Shown here one piece after another: positions 1 to 10,300 of a DNA stretch of 64,000 nucleotides. A model generated the notes under the pieces. It saw only the letters and a list, made by a program, of their open reading frames with translations, was not told the DNA's origin and made no database searches. This DNA comes from Pictodentalium vernedei (Eukaryota; Mollusca; Scaphopoda; Dentaliida; Dentaliidae). Numbering within the stretch: the first letter of the stretch is position 1; each line of letters opens with the position of its first letter. A program made the translations under genes and the position numbers. The stretch is taken from positions 391,122,674 to 391,186,673 of the forward strand of contig CM062289.1 in assembly GCA_031216915.1 (NCBI GenBank), in the 5' to 3' direction.

Positions 1-708
1 GTGTCACAGTTTTGAAAATCAGCTGTTGATGGAAGGGAAACAACTGCATAGGAGATTCCTCACATATTGTAAATAAAGATATTTATAGACTGGGATAACC
101 CCTATTGAACAGTGCTTCAGTTTTGAAGTACACGTGTTGTCTTGTGCAGAATCTGTTTTCTTTAGTGTGAAAAAATATTACCAGCAATGATCGGTGGATT
201 CATGCAATGATTGGTGGATTCATATGTTGGAAACACTGACAGAGATTATTACTGAAGATTTTGAAAAATTCAACAGGTATTTTTTTTTCAAAATTTCAAT
301 ATTTTCAGTGTAATATTCATTATTTGAACCCATTGTGTACCTCTCATGATCTCCACTTTACCTACAGTTTACATCACATCATACTGATAGTTAGGGAAAC
401 CCAGCAAGTAAACAATGGAATATAATCCAAATTTTATTATTTTTTATTGAATTCAAACGTATTTACCAACTATTTGAAAGTAAGATTTATATTTTTCATA
501 TTTTCATCAGCTTTTTCACTCTAAATTTTAATGCAAAATAACAATCAAAGCATGTGATACCTGGAAATAATATGGCTTGACAGCATGGTCTGTAGTTGTC
601 AAAACATCGAGGTGATGTTCAATTTATTCAGCAATTTAAACTGATCACTTATTAAAACAGCTGACAAATACGTGTGAGATAATTGGGTGGATATTTTTTA
701 TTTAGGAA
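1..708. other. Non-coding, probable intron of the RhoGAP gene
   Basis: AT-rich sequence with no convincing reading frame, RNA gene or repeat that I recognise. It lies downstream (minus strand) of RhoGAP exon 4, so it is probably still intron; the next RhoGAP exon was looked for here and not seen. Confidence 0.4.
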
Positions 709-772
709 TACCGTATTTACTCTATGTATTGGGACACTCTATGATTTGGGACACACATTTTTTCCAGAAAAG

Positions 773-1127
773 TTAAAAAATTTATAGTAATTTATATATT
801 TTTTATACTTACCAATGACCCAGACTTAGCTGGTGCTAACTCTAACAAAACCAGGGCCAAACACAAATTTTGCCCCCCAATCCCCAAAATTTGCATCCAA
901 AACAAAAAGAAATCATGTCCTAAAGGACCTCCATACTACGCCTCTACTGCGCATGCGCAGTGACGCAGTCGTCCCGAAATTGGCGCCAATTATCATTCTT
1001 ACTGGCAGTGCCTGGTCAGCGCTATGTACTCAGCGGGGAGGCAAGAGTTCCCAACTCCAGGGAGGACCATCCCCGTCTGGGTCATTGGTAAGTATAAAAA
1101 ATATATAAATTACTATAAATTTTTTAA
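773..1127. repeat. 355-bp unit with perfect 51-bp inverted ends
   Basis: Positions 773-823 and 1077-1127 are exact reverse complements over 51 bp. The arms end in ACCAATGACCCAG, and a further copy of that motif follows at about 1143-1163. The unit contains the left DIRS inverted repeat plus about 80 bp not present at the right end. It may be the internal complementary region or a rearranged end of the DIRS element. Confidence 0.8.
811..999 (+). repeat. DIRS left inverted terminal repeat
   Basis: About 189 bp that match, in reverse complement, 7695-7877 at the other end of the element. The two copies are nearly identical; one difference is a short indel around GCGCATGCGCAG at about 950-960. 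Both copies hold an open frame of about 60 codons, which is a shadow of the repeat and not a gene. Confidence 0.85.
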
Positions 1128-1652
1128 CATTTTTATACTGTACCAATGACCCAGACTTAGCTGAATAGTAAACAGGCTGGAGGGCCTAGGACATAGAGGA
1201 AAATCCAATAAGCTCAACTATATAGTAAACAGGTAACCCCTTAAGGAGAAAAGGAGTATTAGGCTTTACATGTATCTTTCTTATTTAATATTAAATTAGA
1301 AAGATACACTACCCTTAATAATTGAGCACAATAACATTCATGTTCTCTATTAACATCCAGTATAACCCTTATACTAATTATTTTTAAAGCAGGCCAATAA
1401 ATAAAGTAGTCCAGAGAATTGAGACTCTTTATAATCATTTAAAAGTGTCCGAGTATTGTATATTAAAGCCCGTTTGACACTTGACATATACAAATGCTTC
1501 ACACCGAGCTACACTTTAAAAATAAGACATGAATGAATTTAAACATTAATATTACACTTTAAAACCATCCCGGAAGCGACTCAGAAATACTGACTTGGAG
1601 GAGGCATTCCCTTGCTTTTCACTATAAAGCAGGTGACCTAAGGGAACACCCG

Positions 1653-1671
1653 CCCCCCCCCCCCCCCCCCC
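1653..1671. repeat. Poly-C tract
   Basis: Run of C downstream of the recombinase ORF, in the DIRS 3' region. Similar C or G runs occur at about 12293, 13961 and 50550, and a much longer one at about 27713. Confidence 0.8.
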
Positions 1672-1768
1672 TTCCCCTTGCCCTGGGTCAAATAGCCCAG
1701 AGCGAAGAGGGCAGCCGGACGGAGTCACTGCCGGAACAGAAAGCCTGCATAACTATAGTTGCAACTGT

Positions 1769-2986
1769 TTAGTGGACGACATTCTGAGCAACAGATAACA
1801 GACCTAAACAATGCAGGTCTCCAGAAATGGACTCAATATTTCTGAGATAAAAATTCGTAAATGTGGATGGCTGAGACCAATAAGCAGCCTTCATTAAATC
1901 TGTAATAGCAACACTATTAGCATAAGCCCAGGAAGTAGAAAGAGCTCTTACTTCATGAGCAGAAATCTTAAGCACAGACTGCTGAGAAGAAGATAAATCT
2001 TCATAAGCAGTACGGATAGTTAACTGAATCCATCTAGCAATAGAATGGACTGAAATGTCCTTTCTATTAGGCATCAAAGACAGAAAGAAACGTTTCCGTC
2101 CCTTTCTGATAAACTGAGATCTCTGTTTATAGATACGTAGTGCTCTAACAGGACAGAGTAAAGGCCTACGCCCGTCTGAAGACGGAAGAGCCTTAATAAC
2201 AATAGGTTCCGGATATTTATTAGGAGCCTGATTCTTAGCTAAAAAACCCACATTAGTAGTGAAGGTGATAGTGTTCCCAACACTACGATAATGAGAATCA
2301 TCCACCGATAGTGCATGAAGCTCACTGACTCTTCTGGCAGAAGAGAAAGCTAAGAGAAAAGCTGTCTTATAAGATAAGAATTTGAAATCTACTGTCCCAA
2401 GAGGTTCAAATGGCTTTTCCTTCAATTTAAGGAGAACCCAAGCTAAATTCCACTTAGGAATTAATCTAAGAGTTCTGGGTCTATTTATCGAAAAGTTTCT
2501 AACCAACTTCGATAAAGAGACATTAGATCCAATTTGTAAACTATCATGATGTGCATAGGTATCAGATAACATAGATCTATAACCCTTTATAGTAACAGGC
2601 TGCAGTTTGATTTCGTCAAACAAGTATACTAGAAAGTTTGCAATGTCTGGTATAGAGGGATCAAAAATATCTACAGAATGATCCCTACACCAACGACGAA
2701 AAACCTTCCACTTAGCCGCATAGTTTAGTGAAGAGGAGGTCCTCCTACAGTTAGAAATCGCGTCCACTGCTCGTCCTGTAAAGTGCTTGCCATGCAAGAA
2801 GGACCGCACAACGGAAAAACGTGAAGGTTGAGACCTTGCGGGTTGTGATGGAGTTGGCGCGATTTCCCCTGCGAAAGAAGATCCTCTCGTGGAGGAAGCT
2901 TCCGCGGTAGGTCCCACAACAGACACCTGAGTAGATTTATCCACGGTCTCTGTGGCGACAGAGATGCTACCAACAGAATCTTGCAT
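1769..2986 (-). CDS. DIRS tyrosine recombinase
   Basis: Recombinase ORF of the DIRS-like element, which would integrate the circular DNA intermediate by site-specific recombination. Counting from the Met at 2984-2986 gives 405 residues. The core-binding part covers about residues 85-180 and the catalytic part about 205-385. Expected catalytic positions are present: Arg in ARRVSEL (about R219), the H-x-x-R box in SAHEVRALS (H344, R347), and the nucleophile Tyr in FTNFYLRNI (Y380). The same frame stays open upstream to 4186, overlapping the RT ORF in another frame, so the true start is uncertain; overlapping ORFs are usual in DIRS elements. The frame has no internal stop, which suggests a young copy. 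Confidence 0.85.
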   Translation of the reverse strand: MQDSVGSISVATETVDKSTQVSVVGPTAEASSTRGSSFAGEIAPTPSQPARSQPSRFSVVRSFLHGKHFTGRAVDAISNCRRTSSSLNYAAKWKVFRRWCRDHSVDIFDPSIPDIANFLVYLFDEIKLQPVTIKGYRSMLSDTYAHHDSLQIGSNVSLSKLVRNFSINRPRTLRLIPKWNLAWVLLKLKEKPFEPLGTVDFKFLSYKTAFLLAFSSARRVSELHALSVDDSHYRSVGNTITFTTNVGFLAKNQAPNKYPEPIVIKALPSSDGRRPLLCPVRALRIYKQRSQFIRKGRKRFFLSLMPNRKDISVHSIARWIQLTIRTAYEDLSSSQQSVLKISAHEVRALSTSWAYANSVAITDLMKAAYWSQPSTFTNFYLRNIESISGDLHCLGLLSVAQNVVH

Positions 2987-4619
2987 TGAGATTGTTTTAT
3001 CTTTAGCAATACTTGTTGAATTAACGGCGCTGGAGGATACGCATATCCTATCATTCCGTCCCAAGGGATCGACAGAGCGTCTACTGCAAATGCTCTTGGA
3101 TCCGGACACGGAGACACATACGTCTGCAACTGATTGTTGAGATGTGTCGCAAATAAGTCTATCATTGGCCGTTCCCATTGGTAGCAAATCTGATTGAATA
3201 CTTGTTTGTTGAGAGTCCACTCCGACGGCAACAACCGACCCTTTCGTGAAAGGGAGTCTGCTAGCACATTCAGACGACCCGGTATGTGACGGACCGAAAG
3301 AAGAACGTGATGTTCTAACGCAAACAGAAGGATTTTTTCCGTTAGATTGAACAACGGAACTGAATGAGTGCCTCCCTGATTCCGTATATACGCCACTACT
3401 GTCGTATTGTCGGATAGGATTTGGACATGAGCATCGTGAATAATGTCCATCCAGTGACGTAACGCAAGCCAAATTGACATCATTTCCTTGATGTTTATGT
3501 GCTTGCACAGGAATTGCGGATCCCAAAGACCCTGGCATCTCAAATCCGTTGGGATTAATGATGCACCCCAACCTGTTTGACTGGCATCCGTCATAACGGT
3601 AAAACTCGGATCCGGCAACTGCAGCGAAACTCCTTGAGTTAACCACTGAATGTTTGCCCAAGTCTGAATCTCTTGTTTCACTTGATCTGACAAGAGAACG
3701 TCTACATCGAGCGAATGAATTTTCACACTCCAATTCTGAGTCAGGAAAATTTGAAGAGGACGTGTGCGTAGCCGCCCCATCGGAATGAGATCCGCGGCGG
3801 CTCCGCACAGACCTATCAGTCTCATAAATTCTCTCGCCGTGACTTTGTCTGCGTGCAGACAATAGCGAGCGTAACAACTGACTAATTTCGCTCTGGTTAA
3901 CGGCAGACGAACGAGATTGTTGTGCGTCTCGAAGCTCATTCCCAGATGAGTGAATGACTTGGACGGCACCAGATCCGACTTCTCCTCGTTTACTATAAAA
4001 CCGAGACGTCGGAGCAATAGAAGAAGATTCTGAACATCGTTCTGAAGCGTTAACTCGTTGCCGTACCTCTGAAGAATGTCGTCCAGGTAGGCCGACGTTA
4101 CCGCAGACGAATGAGCTCGGAAGTAGATCATTACCGAGTTCATTACCCGAGTGAAAGCCCAGGGTGCTAGATTCAATCCGAAGCACATCGCCCGGAATTG
4201 ATACACCACTCCCAGGACTGCAAAGCGTAGATACTTTCGGAATGTCGGATGTACCATGACGTGAAAGTACGCATCTTTGAGATCTATGCTCGTTGCATAA
4301 TCGTTCACCGAATACTCGCTCTGACCGATCGAATCGTCTCCATATAAAACTTCGGAGCGACGATCAGCTTGTTTATCCAGCTCAAATCTATGACTGGACG
4401 GAACGAGCCATCTGGTTTCGGAACCAGAAACAGATGGCTGTAGAATCCCAGAGATTCCTGGTTTTCTACGACCTCTACCGCGTTCCTCATTAAAAGAGAC
4501 TGCACCTCTGATAACAGAGCGTCTCTTTTCTGTGGATTTGACGGAAGATGAGTCCACTTTGGACTTCGAGTTAATGGAGGCTTTCGTTTGAAGGATATCT
4601 TTAGACCTTCCGAAGTCAC
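2725..4619 (-). pseudogene. DIRS reverse transcriptase-RNase H, frameshifted
   Basis: Copies element RNA into DNA. The N-terminal RT part (FLVPKPDGSFRPVIDL, then the INKLI motif) is in one frame from 4619 to about 4305. The catalytic core continues in another frame from about 4300, with RT motif SIDLKDAYFHV and the active-site box YLDD. RNase H residues follow in order: TDAS, KEMMS, SDNTT and ADSLSR. After that comes the DIRS-type segment with DLFAT and ALSIPWDG, corresponding to the methyltransferase-like region of this group. The change of frame between SVRASIR and SVNDYATS means one protein cannot be read without a frameshift. It is either a disabling mutation or a sequencing error. The end overlaps the start of the recombinase ORF. 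Confidence 0.85.
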
Positions 4620-4706
4620 TCATCTCACCCAAGGGTCGTCCGTAATCGACGCCCACTCTTGTGAAAAACTCGACAACCTTCCGCCACGCGATAGAGGTTT
4701 AAGCCA

Positions 4707-6809
4707 TCACCTCCTGGACCTGCGAGGCCTGCGGTAGGAGAAACCACGTCTTCCACGACCCGCACCTCGCCTCGTCGACCTCGGGGCGTCCGACCGATTG
4801 TCCCGGCCTGAAGGACGTCCCGAACGAGAGTCGCTATCCTGACGGTCTCTCGAATAAGACCAAGAGGACGCACCGGAACCTCTATAGGAACCTCTCTTGG
4901 GCGCATTAGACCCAGAAGTGCCTGTCTTATTCGTGTCTGCTGTATCCGACTTTTTAGGAGCCGATCTGAACAACAGAGAATCATTAGCTTTCTTTTTAAT
5001 TTTATCATAAATAGCGGAAAGCTTGCCGTCAAAGAGAAGTTCTCCTGAGACCGAAGCGACTCTAAGAGAGTTCTTCACCTTAGAATCCACTAGTGTGGAT
5101 GTAGCTAGGGCTGCGTCACGTCTAACCAACTCCAGATTTGCCACTGAAAGGGCAGAGTTACACGTGGAATAAGCTACTGCCCTTGAAAGAAGTCTTAAAG
5201 AGGATTGTATATCCTGAAACTCTTCCCCTTGAAGGCGCAGTGATAACGCCTTAGTAAGGTGATCTGCGTAAGATAAGACATCTAAATTGGCTCTGTTAGA
5301 TGCAATAGCTGTTTCCAACACCGCGGTTGGAATAGAAGCTGACGACGGTAATGATAGCTCTAAGTCTTCCGCCTCGTCGTCCATACGCAGAGGAACTCTC
5401 GGTATACCCTGTCCTGCCGTATCAAATTTATTCCTTGCATTAATGAAAGGCAGGTTGAGAGTATTAGCGGACAAGAAACCTGCTTTCCCCGTCCTGGAAG
5501 CAAGTTTAAATATAGCGTCGTTCAATAATTCAAATGTTCTAGCAACATTATTGGACTGCGACAGAAACTCGGGAGCGATATCCCTGAACCGCTCAAAAAA
5601 TTCAGAGTCCAATGACGCTATAATTCTCTTGTCCGGAAGCGCAGCAGTCTGGCCCGACGGAACAACTTGAGGGAGAAAGTGCCGGATGAAGTCCACGGCA
5701 GCTTTATGTTGTTCCGAAAGGGATAGCTCCAAGTCATCCGTATCCCTTTCACCATCCGGTCGGACCTCACGATGTTCCCGGTCGTCCGCCCCCGATGCTT
5801 CGGCGGAGCGTACCGACCCAGCGCCGTCGGATAATTCTCGATCCGACACCGTTTCTGTCGGCTGCTGGGATGCTGCGATAAGCTGTGCTATCTGCACAAG
5901 AATGTCCGGCGTCGAGACCTGCGGAGGCGCAGTCTTTCGCTGCTTCGCCGAGGGCAGCTCCGCATCAGATGGCCCCCGCATACTTTTCCTATGCGAACGT
6001 CCGGAGTCCATCGGTCTCGAATCCCTGGCTGCCGGATGGTGTGACCTGGTCGCCGAAGAATCCTTCATCGGCGAAGCTGGTAATATATCGGCGGTCACGC
6101 AGCCAAGGTGCGGTCGTGTGCGCTGACGAGAAGAGGAAGCCTTAACAGTCTCTGCGGACTGCTTATACAACGGAGCGTCCCGAGCGACGGACGTATGCTC
6201 CGCTAAAGACACATTTTGTACCACAACATCTGGTCCCAGATGTTGTTGTACGAGAGAGGGACCTCTCTCGCTCGCGGCCCGGCTGGACCTGGACGAGCTA
6301 GGAACCGGACTAAAAGGCTTCCTCCGTTCTCGCTTACTATCCGCCGTCACTGGGTGTGCATCTATTATGTTTATAGTGCTCGCATCACCCAAAATTTCCT
6401 CTTGGACCGCATCGGACGAACCCGGCTGCCGAACCATTCGGTGAATGGACGCTACACCGGGCGAGCTAGCGGACGACATTTGTCTAATCTCCATGAGCAC
6501 TTTTGCCGCTAGCTCTGAATTCATTTGTGACGACGGACGCACACTTGAAGAAGATAACATGGAAACATCACCCTGTTCTGGTTCCTCTGAAATAGAAACT
6601 GAGAGAGTAGAGTGACCTTGTGGAGAAAGAGCCGGCATCGCTCTTTCTCCAGAAACAACATATCGTGACACACGTTTCCAATGTTTCTCATCCCAATGTT
6701 CACATATAGGACAGGGATTAATGCGAGAACACTGACTACAATTAATACAATGATCATGAAAGTCAGAGGAAGATTTCTTCCTATTACAATTTGAACAACG
6801 TCCCTTCAT
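4707..6809 (-). CDS. DIRS Gag-like protein
   Basis: First ORF of the DIRS-like element, expected to form the RNA-binding particle. Starting at the Met of MKGRCSNC gives about 700 residues; the open frame extends 17 codons further upstream, to 6860. The N terminus has a dense Cys/His cluster (CSNC, HDHCINCSQC, CPICEHW), probably a zinc-binding fold. The middle is Ser/Glu-rich and low in complexity up to about residue 380, followed by a more ordered helical region. The C terminus is strongly basic and rich in Arg and Gly, as in nucleic-acid-binding Gag tails. Assignment rests on position before RT plus these features; sequence similarity between DIRS Gags is low. Confidence 0.75.
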   Translation of the reverse strand: MKGRCSNCNRKKSSSDFHDHCINCSQCSRINPCPICEHWDEKHWKRVSRYVVSGERAMPALSPQGHSTLSVSISEEPEQGDVSMLSSSSVRPSSQMNSELAAKVLMEIRQMSSASSPGVASIHRMVRQPGSSDAVQEEILGDASTINIIDAHPVTADSKRERRKPFSPVPSSSRSSRAASERGPSLVQQHLGPDVVVQNVSLAEHTSVARDAPLYKQSAETVKASSSRQRTRPHLGCVTADILPASPMKDSSATRSHHPAARDSRPMDSGRSHRKSMRGPSDAELPSAKQRKTAPPQVSTPDILVQIAQLIAASQQPTETVSDRELSDGAGSVRSAEASGADDREHREVRPDGERDTDDLELSLSEQHKAAVDFIRHFLPQVVPSGQTAALPDKRIIASLDSEFFERFRDIAPEFLSQSNNVARTFELLNDAIFKLASRTGKAGFLSANTLNLPFINARNKFDTAGQGIPRVPLRMDDEAEDLELSLPSSASIPTAVLETAIASNRANLDVLSYADHLTKALSLRLQGEEFQDIQSSLRLLSRAVAYSTCNSALSVANLELVRRDAALATSTLVDSKVKNSLRVASVSGELLFDGKLSAIYDKIKKKANDSLLFRSAPKKSDTADTNKTGTSGSNAPKRGSYRGSGASSWSYSRDRQDSDSRSGRPSGRDNRSDAPRSTRRGAGRGRRGFSYRRPRRSRR

Positions 6810-6860
6810 TGTGAAAGAACAACAATAAGTCCTAGTTACTCGCAAAAACCCCTGACACAA

Positions 6861-7694
6861 AGATACATAATAACATGATCCATTAATAAATGAAAAAACA
6901 ATTGCAAAACAAAATAATTTTGAAAAAATATTTTTTCAGAGAAGCCCAAGTTGCAGAAAAGTAACGTTGAGCCCCAATGGATCCGATGGCAAAGTGTGGT
7001 CAAAAATTTTAAATTTATATAAAATAATTAATGAGACACTTTCGGATAATATAAATGTATCTTATAATGAGATAAACTACCACAAAGGCAAACAGCCCCC
7101 CTCAAAAAAGGCTGTTGCCAATGAAAACAAACAGTGTAAACACACTAGAAAACATGACTCCAGGCACTGAAAAAACTGGCCCGGAATCAGTCATCAATTA
7201 CACTCTATCTGATGCAAAACAGAGACTCCCAGGGGAGAATCAGTAGAACATCAGATGGAAGATGCAGAACACAAACGTTATACACCCATGGGTGAAAACG
7301 TAACTATGGGGAAAATAACAGAAAACATTCTGTAACCAAGCAACTCTCCCAGGAAATTTTAGAAATGAAATTTCTCAAAAATATGCCAAAAGCATGGGAG
7401 AATTGCCAGGGGGGACTTTAGAAGGCTAGGGGAGAGGAAACACTGAATAAGCAGTGCAACAATTAGCAAGAATGACAACAAGAGGCCCATGCCTCGAAAA
7501 TAGGCAACTTAACATAATTTCATCAAAAAATTTTAAGTACAGCCCTGATTATTTTTTGCCACTTCTTTTTCCTCTCCTCCTTCTATCCTCCTTAGAATCA
7601 CATTTTCTCCAAAAATTACGTGTCTGGCATCCTTTAAACTGAGATTTACAAGCACAAAGATCAGTGAGATGTTGACTGATGAAGGGCCAAACAG
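6861..7694 (-). other. DIRS 5' leader region
   Basis: Non-coding stretch between the right inverted repeat and the Gag start; presumably promoter and untranslated leader. It contains a pyrimidine-rich patch at about 7560-7595 (plus strand). A fragment at 7489, ACAAGAGGCCCATGCCTCG, resembles the 5' mini-hairpin of the HINE-like elements elsewhere in the window. Confidence 0.4.
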
Positions 7695-7877
7695 AGAATG
7701 ATAATTGGCGCCAATTTCGGGACGACTGCGTCACTGCGCATTAGAGGCGTAGTATGGAGGTCCTTTAGGACATGATTTCTTTTTGTTTTGGATGCAAATT
7801 TTGGGGATTGGGGGGCAAAATTTGTGTTTGGCCCTGGTTTTGTTAGAGTTAGCACCAGCTAAGTCTGGGTCATTGGT
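7695..7877 (-). repeat. DIRS right inverted terminal repeat
   Basis: Reverse complement of 811-999. Outside it, the sequence at 7878-7890 continues to match the second copy of the end motif at about 1130-1142. Confidence 0.85.
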
Positions 7878-8001
7878 ACAGTATAAAAATCTATATTTTT
7901 TTTATGCTCTAAAGTTTGGGACATTCAGGCGATTTGTTTCCAGTTTACCCGTCGCTAGTAGCAGATGACACTCATAAAAAAATTCTTGAGTAACTAAAAA
8001 T

Positions 8002-8100
8002 TTTCATTTTTTGCTTCCAAAACATAGCTTATGATCCCTCATTGGAACGAGCGCAATGTGAGGGATCATAAGCTATGTTTTGGAAGCAAAAAATGAAAAT
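8002..8100. repeat. Long near-perfect palindrome
   Basis: Two arms of about 42 bp, both carrying AACATAGCTTATGATCCCTC or its complement, around a short loop near 8045. It is the same hairpin module seen in TTAA-flanked MITEs at 21577-21680, 30075-30180, 36700-36760 and 55515-55568, here inside an element with different termini. Confidence 0.85.
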
Positions 8101-8527
8101 ATAAAAAAAATTGGACGGCGATTTTTGTATATAGTGATGGAAAATGAATCACACACAACTTTATTCAGCATCAAATCAAGACCAGGCTGTGTTCTTTTCC
8201 CATTTTCTAAGAATTGGGACACCTGTGAAAATAATTATTTTTAGCTGTCCCAATACATAGAGTAAATACGGTAATGTACTCTCTCTTTCTCGGGTGGTTT
8301 TCTACAAAAATGGATCATACCCAATTTTGTAAAGGAAAATTAGTCATTTCCCATTCCGATGCACACCGACTTGACTTGCAGGCTTGATTACTCGTTCTGA
8401 AGCCCCCCCCCACACTTTTTTATTTTTCTAATGGACGCACCCCCTGGCTTTGAGACAGGTCAGTACGGTAACACGATAAAACACTGTGGTCTTGTCTCCA
8501 TCATAATACCCCTTGAAACTATCTTAC

Positions 8528-8659
8528 CTGCTGCTTCTATAAGCTCATCACAGACATTTTGTTGAACTAGAGGTTCACTTAACTCCATGAAAAATTGTTT
8601 TAATACTGTTGCAAGAGCATTTACTTGTATATCAAGGGTAGCTATATCTACATTGTTAT
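8528..8659 (-). CDS. RhoGAP gene, exon 4 (central RhoGAP domain)
   Basis: Internal exon of 132 nt flanked by TTTCAG at the acceptor and GTAAGA at the donor (minus strand). Joined to exon 3 it completes an Asp codon and encodes residues 131-174: DNNVDIATLD, then NALATVLKQFFMELSEPLV. This is the RhoGAP helix with the conserved Lys (about K151) and the F-x-E-L-x-E-P-L motif. RhoGAP domains speed GTP hydrolysis by Rho-family GTPases, turning them off at membranes and the actin cortex. The spacing and the DNNVD segment resemble p190 RhoGAP (ARHGAP35/ARHGAP5). The rest of the domain, with the conserved Asn, must lie beyond the left edge. Intron 4 holds the DIRS element. Confidence 0.88.
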
Positions 8660-8785
8660 CTGAAATAGAAAAGACATACTCATAAAGTTGCTTTTATTCA
8701 CCAGGATTTAAACACTCTTCTTCAAACAGAAATTCTGTGATTTTGAAAATAAATTCCACCCCAACTAAAGGATACTGTCTGTTAT

Positions 8786-8831
8786 GTTTGTGAAAGTTTC
8801 AATTTCAAATGAAATTGAAACTTTCACAAAC
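8786..8831. repeat. Perfect 46-bp hairpin palindrome
   Basis: Two 22-bp arms (GTTTGTGAAAGTTTCAATTT and onward) with a 2-base loop and no mismatch, 127 bp upstream of the exon 4 acceptor in intron 3. It has no terminal repeats or flanking duplication that I can see. Confidence 0.9.
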
Positions 8832-8907
8832 AGAAAGTCTTACGACCTACCAGTTAATAATACATTTGCAAATTCGGTGAGTTTTTTCTTTTTTCATGAG
8901 TTATGAG

Positions 8908-10042
8908 CAGACATGTTAACGTCCAGAATAATTTTTCAGGGAACCTGAGGGCGATTTTCAGGGAAATGGGATGGATTTCTGGGAAAAGTTCGCGCGTGGA
9001 CAAAACAAAAGAAAAACTTGCGAATTTTCAGTTCATGGACCACCATTAACACCAGGTTATATCTAGATCTAGTTGACAATTATGCTGATGCATTTATACT
9101 ATGTTAAAAAATCATAAAATAATTGTTGATTTGCCCCCCTCCCATCCTCCTTTCTCCCCACCCCCTCCCACTCACAGAGCACCACCACCTGTGGGCTGCT
9201 TTTATCAAAGTCTACTAAGCTAATAATTTCCAAAGTCTGGAAATGTTAACAGTTACTGAAAGAAGATTAGTACTTGGAAAGTATCTCTATCAAAATCCTT
9301 CTTGCATGTGTGGACGCTTGTGCCCTGCACAAAACATTTCTTTTCATCATTGAGGCATTTTTTTTGTTAATTCCATTCAAAATTTTCTGTATACAGACGG
9401 CCAACAGCTAACAGTTCTGGAGTCAGCTCAACAGAATAAATGCTGTGTTAGAAAATAAATAAGTCCATTGTTTATAAATATGCAGTCATAATTTTTCGGA
9501 ATCCTAAGCGACTTTAATCTATTTTTAAACTGTGTTAAATAGTTGAGGTCAAGGTGTTGTTTACGTTTTGATTTGGAAAAGGGATGAGGATTAAAGCTAT
9601 TCTATGAATAAATAAATATATATTATTTAATTTCTTTTCATATATTTTATTTACCAAAAAAATGCATTGAGGGTGGAGTTTTCAAGTTTTTAAAGTAAGT
9701 CACCTATTTTCACTTCGACACTCGCACTTTCATCACGAATCTCCGATTATGAAGAAAAAAACAGAAATAAACATGAACACAGTTGAAATAAATATCATAA
9801 AATACCCTTTTCTTAAATAAATGTAACTTAAATCCATATTTTACTGCTTCGTAGGTTTTTACCAGGGTTTGAAATGCATGTGATTTGACTCTGAACGTTT
9901 TACATAAGTTACAATGGGAAAGAAATATTCAACTGTTGTTTTCCGGGACTTTTGGTCCAAAACTGATTCCTGTCCGGGTGGCTGGGAACTATACTGAAAT
10001 TTCGGGATTTTCCCGGGCATTCTGGGAGAGTTAACATGTCTG
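8908..10042. mobile_element. hAT-like non-autonomous element with 8-bp target duplication
   Basis: Terminal inverted repeat CAGACATGTTAAC at both ends, flanked by an exact 8-bp direct repeat GTTATGAG (8900-8907 and 10043-10050). An 8-bp duplication and CAG-type ends fit the hAT superfamily. The 1135-bp interior has no transposase; the frame at 9859-10101 shows no domain. It lies in intron 3 of the RhoGAP gene. Confidence 0.85.
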
Positions 10043-10300
10043 GTTATGAGATCCCAATGGAAATTAAGAGAGAAGACCATGTTTGGTTTATATTCCTGCA
10101 CCTGAATGGTTGAATAGTAGGTCCAGGAGCTTCCAGGGCCATCCAGGTATTTTCAAGAATTTTCGATGTACTGGAGAGGGAAAATTATTAGATTTTCAAG
10201 GATGTTCTGATGTTGAAATAACCAGATATGGTTACATAACCATGTGAGTTGACAAAAACTGTACTCATTATTTCCTATTTTAATGCCATACCGGTACTCT

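Larger units (their letters stand above)
773..7890 (-). mobile_element. DIRS-like tyrosine-recombinase retrotransposon
   Basis: Minus-strand element in the order inverted repeat, Gag-like ORF, reverse transcriptase-RNase H with a DIRS-type C-terminal extension, tyrosine recombinase, inverted repeat. Inverted rather than direct terminal repeats, a recombinase in place of an integrase, and no aspartic protease are the hallmarks of the DIRS1 group. These elements are thought to integrate as a circular DNA through the recombinase, with no target duplication; none is seen here. The element lies on the same strand as the surrounding RhoGAP gene, in its fourth intron. Recombinase and Gag frames are open, but the RT frame is shifted near 4305, so this copy is probably dead or recently damaged. 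Confidence 0.9.
711..8271. mobile_element. TA-flanked inverted-repeat DNA transposon remnant holding a DIRS-like element
   Basis: A 26-bp sequence beginning CCGTATTTACTCTATGTATT at 711 is repeated as an exact reverse complement at 8246-8271, and TA lies immediately outside both ends (709-710 and 8272-8273). This is the signature of a cut-and-paste element that duplicates TA, as Tc1/mariner-pogo elements do; the superfamily is inferred. Only short stretches of the host element remain (711-772 and about 7890-8271), including a palindrome at 8002-8100. The interior is the DIRS-like retrotransposon, so the DIRS inserted into an older element. No transposase for the outer element is visible. Confidence 0.75.

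Noticed and set aside
833..1108. Open frame of 91 codons repeated in near-identical form at 7661-7855
   Set aside because: Both frames lie in the DIRS inverted terminal repeats and no domain is visible; the repeat is the cause of the match.
2987..4186. 400-codon N-terminal extension of the recombinase frame
   Set aside because: It overlaps the RT-RNase H coding region in another frame, is Ser/Arg-rich without a domain, and looks like an open shadow frame.
5287..6512. Several plus-strand frames opposite Gag
   Set aside because: Antisense shadows of the Gag ORF.
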